The notes beneath the pieces are model-generated. The model saw only the letters and a program-made list of their open reading frames with translations, did no database searches and was not told where the DNA came from. A stretch of DNA of 58,024 bases from Ensifer sp. IC4062 (GTDB lineage: Bacteria; Pseudomonadota; Alphaproteobacteria; Rhizobiales; Rhizobiaceae): NCBI RefSeq assembly GCF_020193575.1, contig NZ_JADYVD010000049.1, forward strand, positions 1 through 58,024. The letters are read 5' to 3'. Both the position numbers and the translations under genes were made by a program. Every line of letters starts with the position of its first letter. Positions within the stretch are counted from its first letter, which is position 1. Of the stretch, positions 40,114 through 48,202 are shown one piece after another.

Positions 40114-41834
40114 TGCAGCATCCTGGCTGGGGCGTTGTTAACGACGGCGCCGAGGATCTCGCCGTCGACGTTGCGCATGCTGTCGATCGCCCTGACTGCG
40201 TCATCGACGGATGTGCGCCCATAGGCTGTCACCACCAGCACTCCGTCCAGTTCCGGCGCTATCGCATTCGCATCCGGCGAAGCGGAGAATGCGGGAAGGT
40301 CGACGAGGATCGCGTCGTATTTCTTCTTCAGGGCATCGAAACTCCATTGGGTCCGGCCCGAACTCATGCGAATGGCTGGAGTGACCCTGCCGACTTTACC
40401 GAGCGGGAGAAATTGAAGGGTTGGCGCAAGCGAGATCACCGCCGTCTCTATTAGGTCGATATCGTCGAGCACATCCACGAGACCGATCGCGGCTTGAGGC
40501 GCAATTGCCGCGCTCAGGGAGGATTTCGGGGCGGCCGCATCTATAAGAAGCGTTTGCGAGCCCGACAGTGCGGTAAGGATCGCAAGCTCGCGGGCAATGG
40601 TCGTCGCCCCGCTGCCCGGATTGACCGCGACTATTCCGATGACAGTCCGTTGTCTGCGTCGCATGCCGGCGACAATCGCGGCCAATTCGCCCATGCCATC
40701 CAGGGTCCGAAGAGTCGCCGCGCCATTGCTTGCGTCGGCGGCAGGGGGAGACGAGACAGAGCGACGTCCCAACAACGTGACCGTTTTCAATCCCGCTGCT
40801 TGGATGAGCTGGCGGGCGCGGATGATCCGGCGATCGCCGACATGTCGTATCATGGCCAACATCAAACCGGCGCCTGTGCCGACTGCGATGGAAAAGCCGA
40901 GAATCAAGCTGCCACGCGGACGGTCCTTGGAAAGCGGCGGGGTCGCCGCGGAAACGACTGTGGCGTCGGAGACCGGATAGGAGATGCGTTGTTTCGCTTC
41001 GGTAAATCGCGTCAGGGTACTTTCGAAGAGAGCGCGGCGCGCGTCCGCCGCGCTCCGCAATTCGGCAAGCTTGAACTGGTCACGTGGATTGGCCTTGAAG
41101 GAGGTCAGGGCGTTGGCTGCCTCGCGCAGTTCGCGCTGTTGTTCAACGAGGAACTTCTCCAGCCATTCACTGTACTGTTGCGCGGCCCGAGCATTCATTT
41201 GGATGTTTTTGCGGATATATTCCTGTGCGACGGTGTTGGCGATTTTCGCTGCCTTTTCAGGGCTCGATGCAGCCGCCGATATTTGCAGGATCGTGGATCG
41301 TCCGCTCCGACGCAAAGTCACAATGCTGCGCAGCCGCGTGATGATCCGATCCATGCGTTTCTGCTCTTCTGTCCGCGCTCCCGGCTGGATCTCGCCCGCC
41401 TCGTTGCCTGGTTCTGCTCGTCCCAGAAGAAGGCCCATCAACCATTCTTTGGCGATTTCCTTGGACGACGGTGTCTGATCGGCGAAATCCGGGTCGCTGG
41501 CGAGATCGAGCGCGGATGCTGTTGCGGCAAGTACGTCGCTGGAACCAGCGATCTGCAGCTGCACTTCAAGGAACGCATCTTCGGCCGAGGCTCTTTGCGT
41601 CTCGGAGCTATTGGCCGGCAGCGTGACGAGAAGCTGGGTATCTGCCACGAAAGTCGGCCTGGCTGTGGTGAGGTGAGCAATCGATAGGGCGAGGAAGGTT
41701 GTGATCGTGGCGACGATCCAAGGCCAGCGCACTCGAAGAAAAAAGAACACATCTTGCAAGGCCAATGGCGAATTGGCGCTGCTGTTCGAGACGGGGAGGG
41801 CTGTCGGGGAAACACCGCCATAGACGTAATTCAT
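40110..41834 (-). CDS. Chain-length regulator / Wzc-like co-polymerase (ExoP-like) with degenerate ATPase site
   Basis: A 574-residue protein with a Wzz domain: TM1 about residues 37-55, a periplasmic coiled-coil region to about 300 containing the YIRKNIQMNARAAQQYSEWL stretch, and TM2 about 305-325 with a preceding PP motif. A cytoplasmic P-loop domain follows. The Walker A reads VNPGSGATTIAREL, so the essential Lys of GxGKT is replaced by Ala; the Walker A' (LLIDAAAPK) is also altered, while the Walker B-like ILVDLPAF remains. No C-terminal tyrosine cluster is present. I infer a structural co-polymerase without kinase activity. GATGAGG precedes the start. Confidence 0.9.
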   Translation of the reverse strand: MNYVYGGVSPTALPVSNSSANSPLALQDVFFFLRVRWPWIVATITTFLALSIAHLTTARPTFVADTQLLVTLPANSSETQRASAEDAFLEVQLQIAGSSDVLAATASALDLASDPDFADQTPSSKEIAKEWLMGLLLGRAEPGNEAGEIQPGARTEEQKRMDRIITRLRSIVTLRRSGRSTILQISAAASSPEKAAKIANTVAQEYIRKNIQMNARAAQQYSEWLEKFLVEQQRELREAANALTSFKANPRDQFKLAELRSAADARRALFESTLTRFTEAKQRISYPVSDATVVSAATPPLSKDRPRGSLILGFSIAVGTGAGLMLAMIRHVGDRRIIRARQLIQAAGLKTVTLLGRRSVSSPPAADASNGAATLRTLDGMGELAAIVAGMRRRQRTVIGIVAVNPGSGATTIARELAILTALSGSQTLLIDAAAPKSSLSAAIAPQAAIGLVDVLDDIDLIETAVISLAPTLQFLPLGKVGRVTPAIRMSSGRTQWSFDALKKKYDAILVDLPAFSASPDANAIAPELDGVLVVTAYGRTSVDDAVRAIDSMRNVDGEILGAVVNNAPARMLQ

Positions 41835-41914
41835 GTTGCCTCATCCGTCTTCCACAGCAATCATTGGGATTTTCGAAGCTTTGGCGGGCTCGCTCTGCTC
41901 CTCCGTTACGGGCG

Positions 41915-42619
41915 CTAGTATGACCCGCGCTGCGAGAACAGGCTCGGAACGGTCTTGAGCATGATGGCGAAATCCTTCCAGAGGGACCAGGTTCGGACAT
42001 ATTGGACGTCGAGCGATACGCGGCTCTGATAGCTGACATCGTTGCGCCCGCTGGTCTGCCAATGGCCGGTCAGACCAGGACGAGCGGCAAAATAGGTGAC
42101 AACATGCTCTCCGTAGCGCGGCAGTTCTTCGGCCGTAACCGGTCGTGGGCCTACCAAGCTCATTTCTCCGCGCACGACGTTGATGAGCTGCGGGAGCTCA
42201 TCAAGGCTCGAGCGCCTTAGGATTTCGCCTACGACTGTGATTCTAGGATCATTCTTCAGCTTCCGCGTCGCTTCCCACTCCATCCTTGCAGCAGGATCGG
42301 TCTTGAGCAGTTCCGCGAGTTGGGCGCTTGCATTCGTCTTCATCGTGCGGAATTTAAGGCATCCGAAAGGGGCACCGCCAAATCCCACCCGGGTATGCGA
42401 ATAAAGGACTGGCCCGCCATCACCAAGCTTCACGACGATCGCCACGATTAGAAGAAGTGGAGCGAGGATCACCAAGGCGAATGTTGCGACCATAAGGTCA
42501 ACTACGCGTTTGGAGTTTCGCCCGAGGGGGTGAGATCTGGATCCGCTGAAATTTTGAGTATTCGCGGCAATGCCGCGCCATGCCCGTTCTGCCTCTCGGC
42601 CCTGCGCTCTGCTCGCCAT
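41915..42619 (-). CDS. Undecaprenyl-phosphate sugar-1-phosphate transferase (ExoY-like)
   Basis: A 234-residue priming enzyme of the bacterial sugar transferase family, which starts repeat-unit assembly by moving hexose-1-phosphate onto undecaprenyl phosphate. It has a single N-terminal membrane helix (VVDLMVATFALVILAPLLLI), then CLKFRTMK, RRSSLDELPQLINVVRGEMS, LVGPRP and ARPGLTGHWQTSGRN, all diagnostic. Its size matches ExoY rather than the longer WbaP. It is the first gene of the five-gene core operon. Its promoter carries a CRP-like site (42681-42696) and a TGC box. Confidence 0.93.
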   Translation of the reverse strand: MASRAQGREAERAWRGIAANTQNFSGSRSHPLGRNSKRVVDLMVATFALVILAPLLLIVAIVVKLGDGGPVLYSHTRVGFGGAPFGCLKFRTMKTNASAQLAELLKTDPAARMEWEATRKLKNDPRITVVGEILRRSSLDELPQLINVVRGEMSLVGPRPVTAEELPRYGEHVVTYFAARPGLTGHWQTSGRNDVSYQSRVSLDVQYVRTWSLWKDFAIMLKTVPSLFSQRGSY

Positions 42620-42656
42620 CGTTCGCGTCCCTCTCGCGGTCTAAATCGAGCTAATT

Positions 42657-42668
42657 TTGCTGCACTGC
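42657..42668 (-). promoter_or_regulatory. TGC-rich box in the exoY-like promoter
   Basis: On the minus strand this reads GCAGTGCAGCAA, identical to 52925-52936 and 4331-4342. It lies between the CRP-like site and the exoY-like start. Confidence 0.4.
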
Positions 42669-42680
42669 GATGAAGCTGTA

Positions 42681-42696
42681 TGTGACCAAGGTCATA
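42681..42696. promoter_or_regulatory. CRP-like palindrome upstream of the exoY-like operon
   Basis: TGTGACCAAGGTCATA fits the CRP/FNR half-site layout TGTGA-N6-TCACA with one mismatch in the right arm and a symmetric CC/GG inner part. It is centred about 69 bp upstream of the exoY-like start and 328 bp upstream of the Crp-type gene. The same core TGACC-N2-GGTCA occurs at 47784-47795 and 52899-52910. Confidence 0.65.
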
Positions 42697-43015
42697 CTGC
42701 TTAACAAAATATTCTGTTAGGGAAATTGGCAGGAATTCGAGGCTTTATAGCTATTTGTGCCTGAATAAGTTCGATAAGTCTTTGCTTTAAATGAAGTAAT
42801 TACAGAAGACGTCGAAAACATGCAAATAATTACTCGGTAACATGCCTATATTGTTCTCTTTTTGCCTTAAAAAACAGCAGAGTAATAATTTGATACTCCA
42901 AAAATAATCCCAATGGGTGATTTGACCAGCGCTAGTACGGTAATTACATCTATTAACGCATATTGCGCTGCAGCATTCGCCATTGCTCTGGGATCTTGCT
43001 CGAGGAGTGAAGCGT

Positions 43016-43738
43016 ATGGACGGCCCCTTACCTATCCGCGATTACGGTGTCAGTCGGGCGCTTGTACCGCCTCTTGGCGGAGAGCGCCGCGCGGAGGCGG
43101 ACGATGAATTCGCCTTCAGTCGCTCGAGTGCGAGGAGCTTTCGCCGCGGCGAGGTTATCGCCATGGCAGGCGTCCGCATCGACAAGTTTGCTCGCGTGCA
43201 GCACGGTCTGGTCATTGCGAGCACGGTGTTGCCTGACGGCAGGGAGTTCATCGTCGAGATCATACCCAAAGCGGGGACTATCGGTGAGCTTGAAGTCTTG
43301 CGGAAGCAGACGTTGAGTCTCGAATATCGCGCCGCTACCGACTGCGAACTTCACTTCTTCGAAGGACGGATGCTGCGCGAGAGATATGCCAGCGATCCTG
43401 ATTTTCAGGAAACGGTTTTATTCAAGGCACTGGCGCGTGTTTCGGAGCTTGAGCTTCGCATTGTTTCGAATGCCGGGTCGAGCCTGCAATCAAGACTGGC
43501 AAGCACGCTGCTGCGGCTCTCGAAAGTCTACGCCAAAGACACGCCAAACTTCCGGGACGAATTGATCATTTCACAGCATGAACTTGCGGCGACGCTTCCA
43601 GCCTCTCGCGAGAAGGTCAACAAGTGTCTCCGGCAATTGCGGGCGAGCAAGATCATCGATGGAGCGCAGGGCCGGATCCGCATCCTCAACCGCAAGGCCT
43701 TGCAAAGCTATGCCGACAGCACGTTCTCGGCGAAATGA
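43016..43738 (+). CDS. Crp/Fnr-family transcriptional regulator
   Basis: A 240-residue regulator: a cyclic-nucleotide-binding-type beta-barrel (about residues 25-140, with the GTIGELEVLRKQ phosphate-cassette region), a dimerisation helix near ALARVSELELRIVSNAG, and a C-terminal HTH_Crp domain with ISQHELAATLPASREKVNKCLRQL. No Fnr-type cysteine cluster is visible. The cassette lacks the full R-x-A/S of strong cAMP binders, so the ligand is uncertain. ATG 43016 has GAGGAG 8 bp upstream. It overlaps the next glycosyltransferase by 4 bp. CRP-like palindromes in three local promoters make it the likely master switch of this locus. Confidence 0.88.
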   Translation: MDGPLPIRDYGVSRALVPPLGGERRAEADDEFAFSRSSARSFRRGEVIAMAGVRIDKFARVQHGLVIASTVLPDGREFIVEIIPKAGTIGELEVLRKQTLSLEYRAATDCELHFFEGRMLRERYASDPDFQETVLFKALARVSELELRIVSNAGSSLQSRLASTLLRLSKVYAKDTPNFRDELIISQHELAATLPASREKVNKCLRQLRASKIIDGAQGRIRILNRKALQSYADSTFSAK

Positions 43739-45114
43739 GGTTCCCCGTGTCCACGACTGAAGCACATAGCCGCGATCGACGAGGAAGTCCGGGCGCAAAC
43801 GTCGTTGCGGAACGCTCCTTCGGCGATCATCTGGCCACCGCGGGCCTCGACAGGGTGGTCATCATCGACGACTACTCTGCGGCGCGCGGGGGAGCAACCA
43901 CTCTTGCCCTGTTGTCAGCAAGGCTGTTGCGCGACCTTGGCATTCCCGTGACCTACATTTGCGGCGACGATGGCGCGAACGTGGAACTGCGGGCTCTTGG
44001 GGCTACTATCGTTGCCCTGGGCGGCCGCGACCTGCTCAACGCCAAGCGAATGACGGCGGCTTTTGCCGGAATTCACAATGTAAATGCTGCGCGAATGATA
44101 GCCGCCTGGGTCAGGGCAAACGACACCCCGAACACGGCCTATCATGTGCATGGCTGGTCGAAGATCCTGTCTCCGGCAATTTTCAGCTCACTCGCCCCGG
44201 TCGCGAGTCGGTGTGTTGTTCACGCGCATGATTTCTTCGCGGCCTGTCCGAACGGCGCCTATTTCGATTATCAGGCGCAGAGGATCTGCCCCCATCGTCC
44301 GCTCGGGGTGGCTTGCCTTGCGACCGCCTGTGACAAGCGGAGCTATCCGCAGAAGCTTTGGCGGGTTGTTCGGGGTGCCAATGTCCAGCGGCTTTTGAGG
44401 GGCCAGGAGAAGTTTGGCAGGATCGTTCTTCTTCACGAGAAGATGCAGAGCTACTTCCTACGCGCCGGCTACCCGGCAAGCCGGACCAAGACAATCCGTA
44501 ATCCTGTCGCCTTCCTTTCTTCCGAACGCGTCAAGGCGGAAGACAATGACGAGTTCTTCTTCATCGGTCGACTGGACGAGGAGAAGGGCATCGAAGATGC
44601 GGTCGCAGCCACGAAGCGAGCCAGAGCGCGGCTTTGCGTGATTGGCGACGGCCCGCTAATGGGAAAGGTTTCGGCATCCGGCTCGCACGTGAGGACTCTC
44701 GGGTGGTTGTCGCACGCGGAAATCAGCCGGGCCATCCGCAAGGCGTGCGCATTGGTTATGCCTTCGCGGTATCCGGAACCGTTCGGTTTGGTTGCAATCG
44801 AAGCGGCCCGCAGCGGCGTTCCCGTCATCCTCTCGAAAGACGCATTTCTCGCCCAAGAGATGACCGGTGCCGGCATAGCGCTTTCCTGCGATACGGGCGA
44901 TGAAGAGGCTTTTTCCGATGTGCTGGTGCGCTTCCGGGAAATGCCAACGGACGAGGTTCGTCAAATGAGCGAGCGTGCCTTCCGATCGTCATCACGTCTG
45001 GCGTTGGCGAACGATGAATGGCGCGATGCGCTGCTGGCCGAATATCGGGTGCTCATTTCGCAAGGCACCCCGGCTGCGTCAATAGGGACACCGCATGAAG
45101 GAGTTTTCGCGTGA
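43735..45114 (+). CDS. Glycosyltransferase, family 4
   Basis: A 459-residue GT-B fold transferase. The N-terminal domain opens with VVIIDDYSAARGGATTLALL (the usual GG substrate loop); the middle CVVHAHDFFAACPNGAYFDY has several cysteines after it (ICPHRP, CLATACDK), seen in a subset of GT4 enzymes. The C-terminal domain has FFIGRLDEEKGI and RYPEPFGLVAIEAARSGVPV with the E-x7-E motif. It starts inside the Crp-type gene stop (ATGA) and overlaps the next GT4, so regulator and transferases form one operon. Confidence 0.9.
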   Translation: MRFPVSTTEAHSRDRRGSPGANVVAERSFGDHLATAGLDRVVIIDDYSAARGGATTLALLSARLLRDLGIPVTYICGDDGANVELRALGATIVALGGRDLLNAKRMTAAFAGIHNVNAARMIAAWVRANDTPNTAYHVHGWSKILSPAIFSSLAPVASRCVVHAHDFFAACPNGAYFDYQAQRICPHRPLGVACLATACDKRSYPQKLWRVVRGANVQRLLRGQEKFGRIVLLHEKMQSYFLRAGYPASRTKTIRNPVAFLSSERVKAEDNDEFFFIGRLDEEKGIEDAVAATKRARARLCVIGDGPLMGKVSASGSHVRTLGWLSHAEISRAIRKACALVMPSRYPEPFGLVAIEAARSGVPVILSKDAFLAQEMTGAGIALSCDTGDEEAFSDVLVRFREMPTDEVRQMSERAFRSSSRLALANDEWRDALLAEYRVLISQGTPAASIGTPHEGVFA

Positions 45115-46373
45115 TGCTCGACTTAGCGCCTGCGCTTCCTGAGGTCTTAGCCTTCAGGGCCGATGAACCGACGATCGTTAAGACCCGGGCGGCCAATGCT
45201 TCCAGCGGAAGCGACGGCAAGAAGCTTCGCGTCGCCATTGTGCATTACTGGCTCGTATCCATGCGCGGCGGCGAAAAGGTGGTCGAGGAACTGTGCCGAA
45301 TGTTTCCCGACGCCGATATTTTCACGCTGGTCTGCAACCGGAATCGTCTCAGCGCTTTTCTGCAGGCAAGGACCATCCACACATCCTTTCTGCAGAAGAT
45401 CCCCGGCGCGCGAAGGCACTATACCAAGATGCTGCCGCTGATGCCCTTTGCGCTCGAACATTTCGACCTGCAGGACTACGATCTGGTGTTATCGAGTGAA
45501 TCGGGGCCTGCCAAAGGGGTCATAACCCGGGCGGACGCGCTTCATATATGCTATTGCCACTCCCCGATGCGTTACATCTGGGATCAGTTTCATGTCTATC
45601 GGCATGGGCTTTCCTGGCCCGGCCGGGCGTTGATGACGGCGACTGCGCCGATACTGCGGGCCTGGGATGTAACGACCGCGACGCGGGTCGATGCATTCGT
45701 GGCCAACTCCGCCTACGTCGCCAACCGCATCCGACGCTTTTATGACCGGGAAGCCACAGTCATTCATCCACCGGTTGCTGTTGACGATTTCGCGATCGGC
45801 AGTGGACGGGGCGACTTCTATCTCTATGCCGGGCAACTGACCGCCTACAAGCGACCGGATATCGCGGTGCGCGCCTGCAGTGAGACGGGTCGGAAGTTGG
45901 TGGTGATCGGAGAGGGCGAACAGGAAGCCTTCCTCAAATCCATTGCCGGTCCCACTGTGCAATTCCTTGGGCATCAGCCCTTCCCCGTCCTGCGCGATCA
46001 CCTGTCCCGGTGCCGCGCTCTCTTGTTTCCCGGAGTCGAGGATTTCGGCATTCTTCCGGTGGAGGCGATGGCATCCGGCCGGCCAGTCCTGGCCTTTGAT
46101 GCCGGTGGGGCGCGAGAGACTGTCTCGTCCTCCGCTGTTGGATTTCGCTTTGCGCGCCAGACGCCGGAGGCACTTCTCCAAGCCATCGAGGCCTTCGAGC
46201 GGGTCGAGGACGATATGGACGCGCCCCTCATCCGCGAGCATGCCGCGCAATTCTCCTCGGCGACCTTCCGCAATCGTCTGACTGCCTTCATCGAGCAGCA
46301 ATTGTCAGCGCATTTCGGCGGCTCCGACGCCTCCGTCGCGTCCTTCGCGGGTCAAAGGGCCGGCGCCAATTGA
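45111..46373 (+). CDS. Glycosyltransferase, family 4 (mannosyltransferase type)
   Basis: A 420-residue GT4 with AIVHYWLVSMRGGEKVVEEL at the start of the Rossmann domain, YCHSPMRYIWDQ in the middle and GVEDFGILPVEAMASGRPVL as the E-x7-E block. The HSPMRYIWD and EDFGIxPVEA motifs are those of WbaZ-like transferases that usually add mannose or fucose from GDP-sugars, which fits the GDP-mannose genes 2 kb downstream. AAGGAG precedes GTG 45111; ATG 45114 is equally likely. Confidence 0.9.
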   Translation: MMLDLAPALPEVLAFRADEPTIVKTRAANASSGSDGKKLRVAIVHYWLVSMRGGEKVVEELCRMFPDADIFTLVCNRNRLSAFLQARTIHTSFLQKIPGARRHYTKMLPLMPFALEHFDLQDYDLVLSSESGPAKGVITRADALHICYCHSPMRYIWDQFHVYRHGLSWPGRALMTATAPILRAWDVTTATRVDAFVANSAYVANRIRRFYDREATVIHPPVAVDDFAIGSGRGDFYLYAGQLTAYKRPDIAVRACSETGRKLVVIGEGEQEAFLKSIAGPTVQFLGHQPFPVLRDHLSRCRALLFPGVEDFGILPVEAMASGRPVLAFDAGGARETVSSSAVGFRFARQTPEALLQAIEAFERVEDDMDAPLIREHAAQFSSATFRNRLTAFIEQQLSAHFGGSDASVASFAGQRAGAN

Positions 46374-46423
46374 TCTCACCGCAGACAGGAAGCTCGCCAA
46401 CACTGTCGTGCAGGAAAAACCAA

Positions 46424-47248
46424 ATGTGCTTCATAGAATCCGCCAGGACGCTCTCATTGACCTGCATATTCGCCATAGGATTGGCAGGCAGACCGGGCAT
46501 CGCCCAGGAACAGATCCATCTGGATGACTTTGAGATCACTTTCACGGAAGATTTCGATCAGTTGGACGTCTCCGCCTGGGGGGAAAACCGCTCACGCTGG
46601 ATCTCGCATACGCCTTGGAACGGCGACTTCGGCGATGCTCGCTTCCACGATCCTGAGGAGGGCTTTCCGTTTACCGTCAACGCAGGCATCCTGCGAATTG
46701 AGGCGCGCAAGGGCGCCGACGGACAATGGCGCTCCGGCCTCCTGGCTTCGACGAACCCAAAGGGCGAGGGCTTTTTTCAGCAGTTCGGGTATTTCGAAGC
46801 GCGGATGAAGCTGCCGCCGGGCAGGGGAGTGTGGCCGGCTTTCTGGCTGATCGGTATTGATCGATCGAAGTTCACGGCTGAGATAGACGTCATCGAGTAT
46901 TACGGACGAGCGCCCGGGGAGTTCAGCAGTGGCTACCATGTCTGGAGGCAGGGCGAGGGAGCGCAGCACACCACGGACGGCCACTTGACCACCGTCGAGG
47001 ATGGCGTGCTCAGCAACGAATACCACACCTATGGTGTGGAGATCACCCCAGCCAGGTCGACGTTCTATTTGGACCGCAAGCCCATATGGAGTTTTGAAAC
47101 GCCGCCGGAATTTCATATGCCCTTCTTCCCTCTGGTGAACCTTGCTCTCGGCGCGGGCTGGCCGATCGATGAGACGCCGAACCCCTCATATCTCCTGGTG
47201 GATTACATTCACGTTTATAAGCGCAAAGCCCAAAGTGCAGAAAATTGA
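46424..47248 (+). CDS. Secreted GH16 glycanase (ExoK-like)
   Basis: A 274-residue secreted endo-glycanase of glycoside hydrolase family 16. A signal peptide (MCFIESARTLSLTCIFAIGL, cleavage near GIAQ) is followed by the beta-jelly-roll with GYFEARMKLPPGRGVWPAFW and the catalytic E153-I-D155-V-I-E158 (nucleophile and acid/base intact). ExoK in S. meliloti depolymerises nascent succinoglycan, so this enzyme probably trims the local polysaccharide. ATG 46424 has AGGA upstream; a TTG at 46370 overlapping the GT4 stop would give an unlikely longer leader. Confidence 0.9.
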   Translation: MCFIESARTLSLTCIFAIGLAGRPGIAQEQIHLDDFEITFTEDFDQLDVSAWGENRSRWISHTPWNGDFGDARFHDPEEGFPFTVNAGILRIEARKGADGQWRSGLLASTNPKGEGFFQQFGYFEARMKLPPGRGVWPAFWLIGIDRSKFTAEIDVIEYYGRAPGEFSSGYHVWRQGEGAQHTTDGHLTTVEDGVLSNEYHTYGVEITPARSTFYLDRKPIWSFETPPEFHMPFFPLVNLALGAGWPIDETPNPSYLLVDYIHVYKRKAQSAEN

Positions 47249-47345
47249 ACTGCTTAACGGCGCGTCCTTCGAAGCGCAGTAGTCACGGCGGATCCATCGA
47301 ACAGGCGGGCTTCCCTGGAAGCTCCGCAACACGTGAGTAGAAGTC

Positions 47346-47648
47346 TTGAAAAGGTTTATCCAATTCATAGCGGCTCCGGCTGTCGTCGTTCAGATCCCTC
47401 TCGCCTCGTTCGCAGCCGGTCTGATCACTTATTTCTCCGAGAGCTCGATGTGGCCCGCGCTCAAATATGCCGGCGGCTGCTTTGTTTTAATGCAACTCGG
47501 ATACTTCTTCGGGGTGCTTTACCTCGTTTATCACGAGTGCAGAAACAACCCTGATGATCAAAGAACATCGGGCACATCGACCACGCCAATCGCTCATGCA
47601 AGGCTTGGCCGGGCTCACCCTCGTACCCCGGGGTCTCGTTCGCTTTAG
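47346..47648 (+). CDS. ExoX-like exopolysaccharide production inhibitor
   Basis: A 100-residue protein with two membrane helices: IQFIAAPAVVVQIPLASFAA and a second running through YAGGCFVLMQLGYFFGVLYLV, then a polar tail. The second helix with LMQLGYFFGVLYLV closely follows the pattern of ExoX/Psi-type proteins, which reduce EPS synthesis after transcription, probably by acting on the ExoY priming enzyme. The start is TTG 47346 with a weak GTAGAAG site. Its location after the glycanase in an Exo-type locus supports the call; exact orthology is not established. Confidence 0.6.
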   Translation: MKRFIQFIAAPAVVVQIPLASFAAGLITYFSESSMWPALKYAGGCFVLMQLGYFFGVLYLVYHECRNNPDDQRTSGTSTTPIAHARLGRAHPRTPGSRSL

Positions 47649-47674
47649 CCCATTGTTTTGACGCCTGCCCTTGC

Positions 47675-47700
47675 GCGTCTGATCAGGCGCCCGGCGCTGT
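47675..47700 (+). repeat. 26-bp direct repeat flanking the GDP-mannose module, copy 1
   Basis: This begins GCGTCTGATCAGGCGC and ends CGGCGCTGT. It matches 51129-51154 at 24 of 26 positions in the same orientation. The two copies bracket the phosphomannomutase and manC genes. Confidence 0.65.
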
Positions 47701-47781
47701 AGTTCTGCGTTTCTTACAAGAATAGTTCAAAGTTGAAGAAGAATATATGAAATCAATGAAGAAGGCCATCCGAGTGAAGGG

Positions 47782-47797
47782 AGTGACCGAGGTCACA
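47782..47797. promoter_or_regulatory. CRP-like palindrome upstream of the GDP-mannose genes
   Basis: AGTGACCGAGGTCACA has perfect 6-bp arms GTGACC/GGTCAC with a 2-bp centre, matching TGTGA-N6-TCACA except for the first base. It shares its core with the other two sites near 42.7 and 52.9 kb. It lies 105 bp before a candidate small ORF and 406 bp before the phosphomannomutase start. Confidence 0.6.
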
Positions 47798-47901
47798 TAT
47801 TTTTTCTCACTGGATGCGTATGTTGTTATTTATTCGGTGCGAATTGTTCGATCGAATACTGTTGCCTGAAGCTGCATAAAAAAATTACCCCAGGTTATCA
47901 C

Positions 47902-48081
47902 ATGGTCTTATTCGATCCCGTTGGTCTCTTGGTCAAACTCGAACGCGAATGGAGAATGCTTGATCCGGAGCGAGTGAGCTCAGAGCCGGTAAAAGCCGGT
48001 GGTGAGACCCTTAACTCAAGACAGCCGTCCAGGGGGCCGCGTGCAGACCGGGCCACTCGGTTTGCAGCGAATGATGCTTGA
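47902..48081 (+). CDS. Candidate small protein (59 aa), unassigned
   Basis: ATG 47902 to TGA 48081 encodes a soluble 59-residue protein starting MVLFDPVGLLVKLEREWRML and continuing with a polar, basic tail. The first 25 residues look protein-like (an amphipathic helix with charged residues), the tail less so. Only a weak AGG lies upstream. The CRP-like palindrome 105 bp upstream is at a plausible promoter distance. I do not recognise it. Confidence 0.3.
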   Translation: MVLFDPVGLLVKLEREWRMLDPERVSSEPVKAGGETLNSRQPSRGPRADRATRFAANDA

Positions 48082-48202
48082 GGGAGTTGCCCGGCTGCGG
48101 CTACGGCTTCGCTCGTCTGTAAGGAATTGAAATCACTGCGCTCTTCTCGACTGCTTCCGGCGATTGAACGTCGATGGTTGCGCGGATTTTTGCGAGAACC
48201 TC

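Larger units (their letters stand above)
42620..43015. other. AT-rich divergent promoter region (exoY-like operon / Crp-type regulator)
   Basis: 396 bp, clearly more AT-rich than the flanking genes, with no credible gene. It separates the divergent exoY-like operon from the Crp-type regulator and holds a CRP-like palindrome and a TGC box, listed separately. Several GTAATTAC palindromes may attract an AT-binding regulator. Confidence 0.6.
47649..48202. other. Long intergenic region, 554 bp
   Basis: It contains a 26-bp repeat copy (47675-47700), a CRP-like palindrome (47782-47797) in AT-rich DNA and a candidate 59-residue ORF (47902-48081), each listed separately. The promoter of the phosphomannomutase gene must lie here. 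Confidence 0.6.

Noticed and set aside
40494..41687. A 397-codon plus-strand frame opposite the ExoP-like gene
   Set aside because: Cys/Arg-rich shadow frame with no ribosome site; the minus-strand Wzz protein explains the region.
42798..42946. Repeated GTAATTAC 8-mers in the exoY-like/Crp-type intergenic region
   Set aside because: They are short and expected by chance in AT-rich DNA; no consistent spacing.
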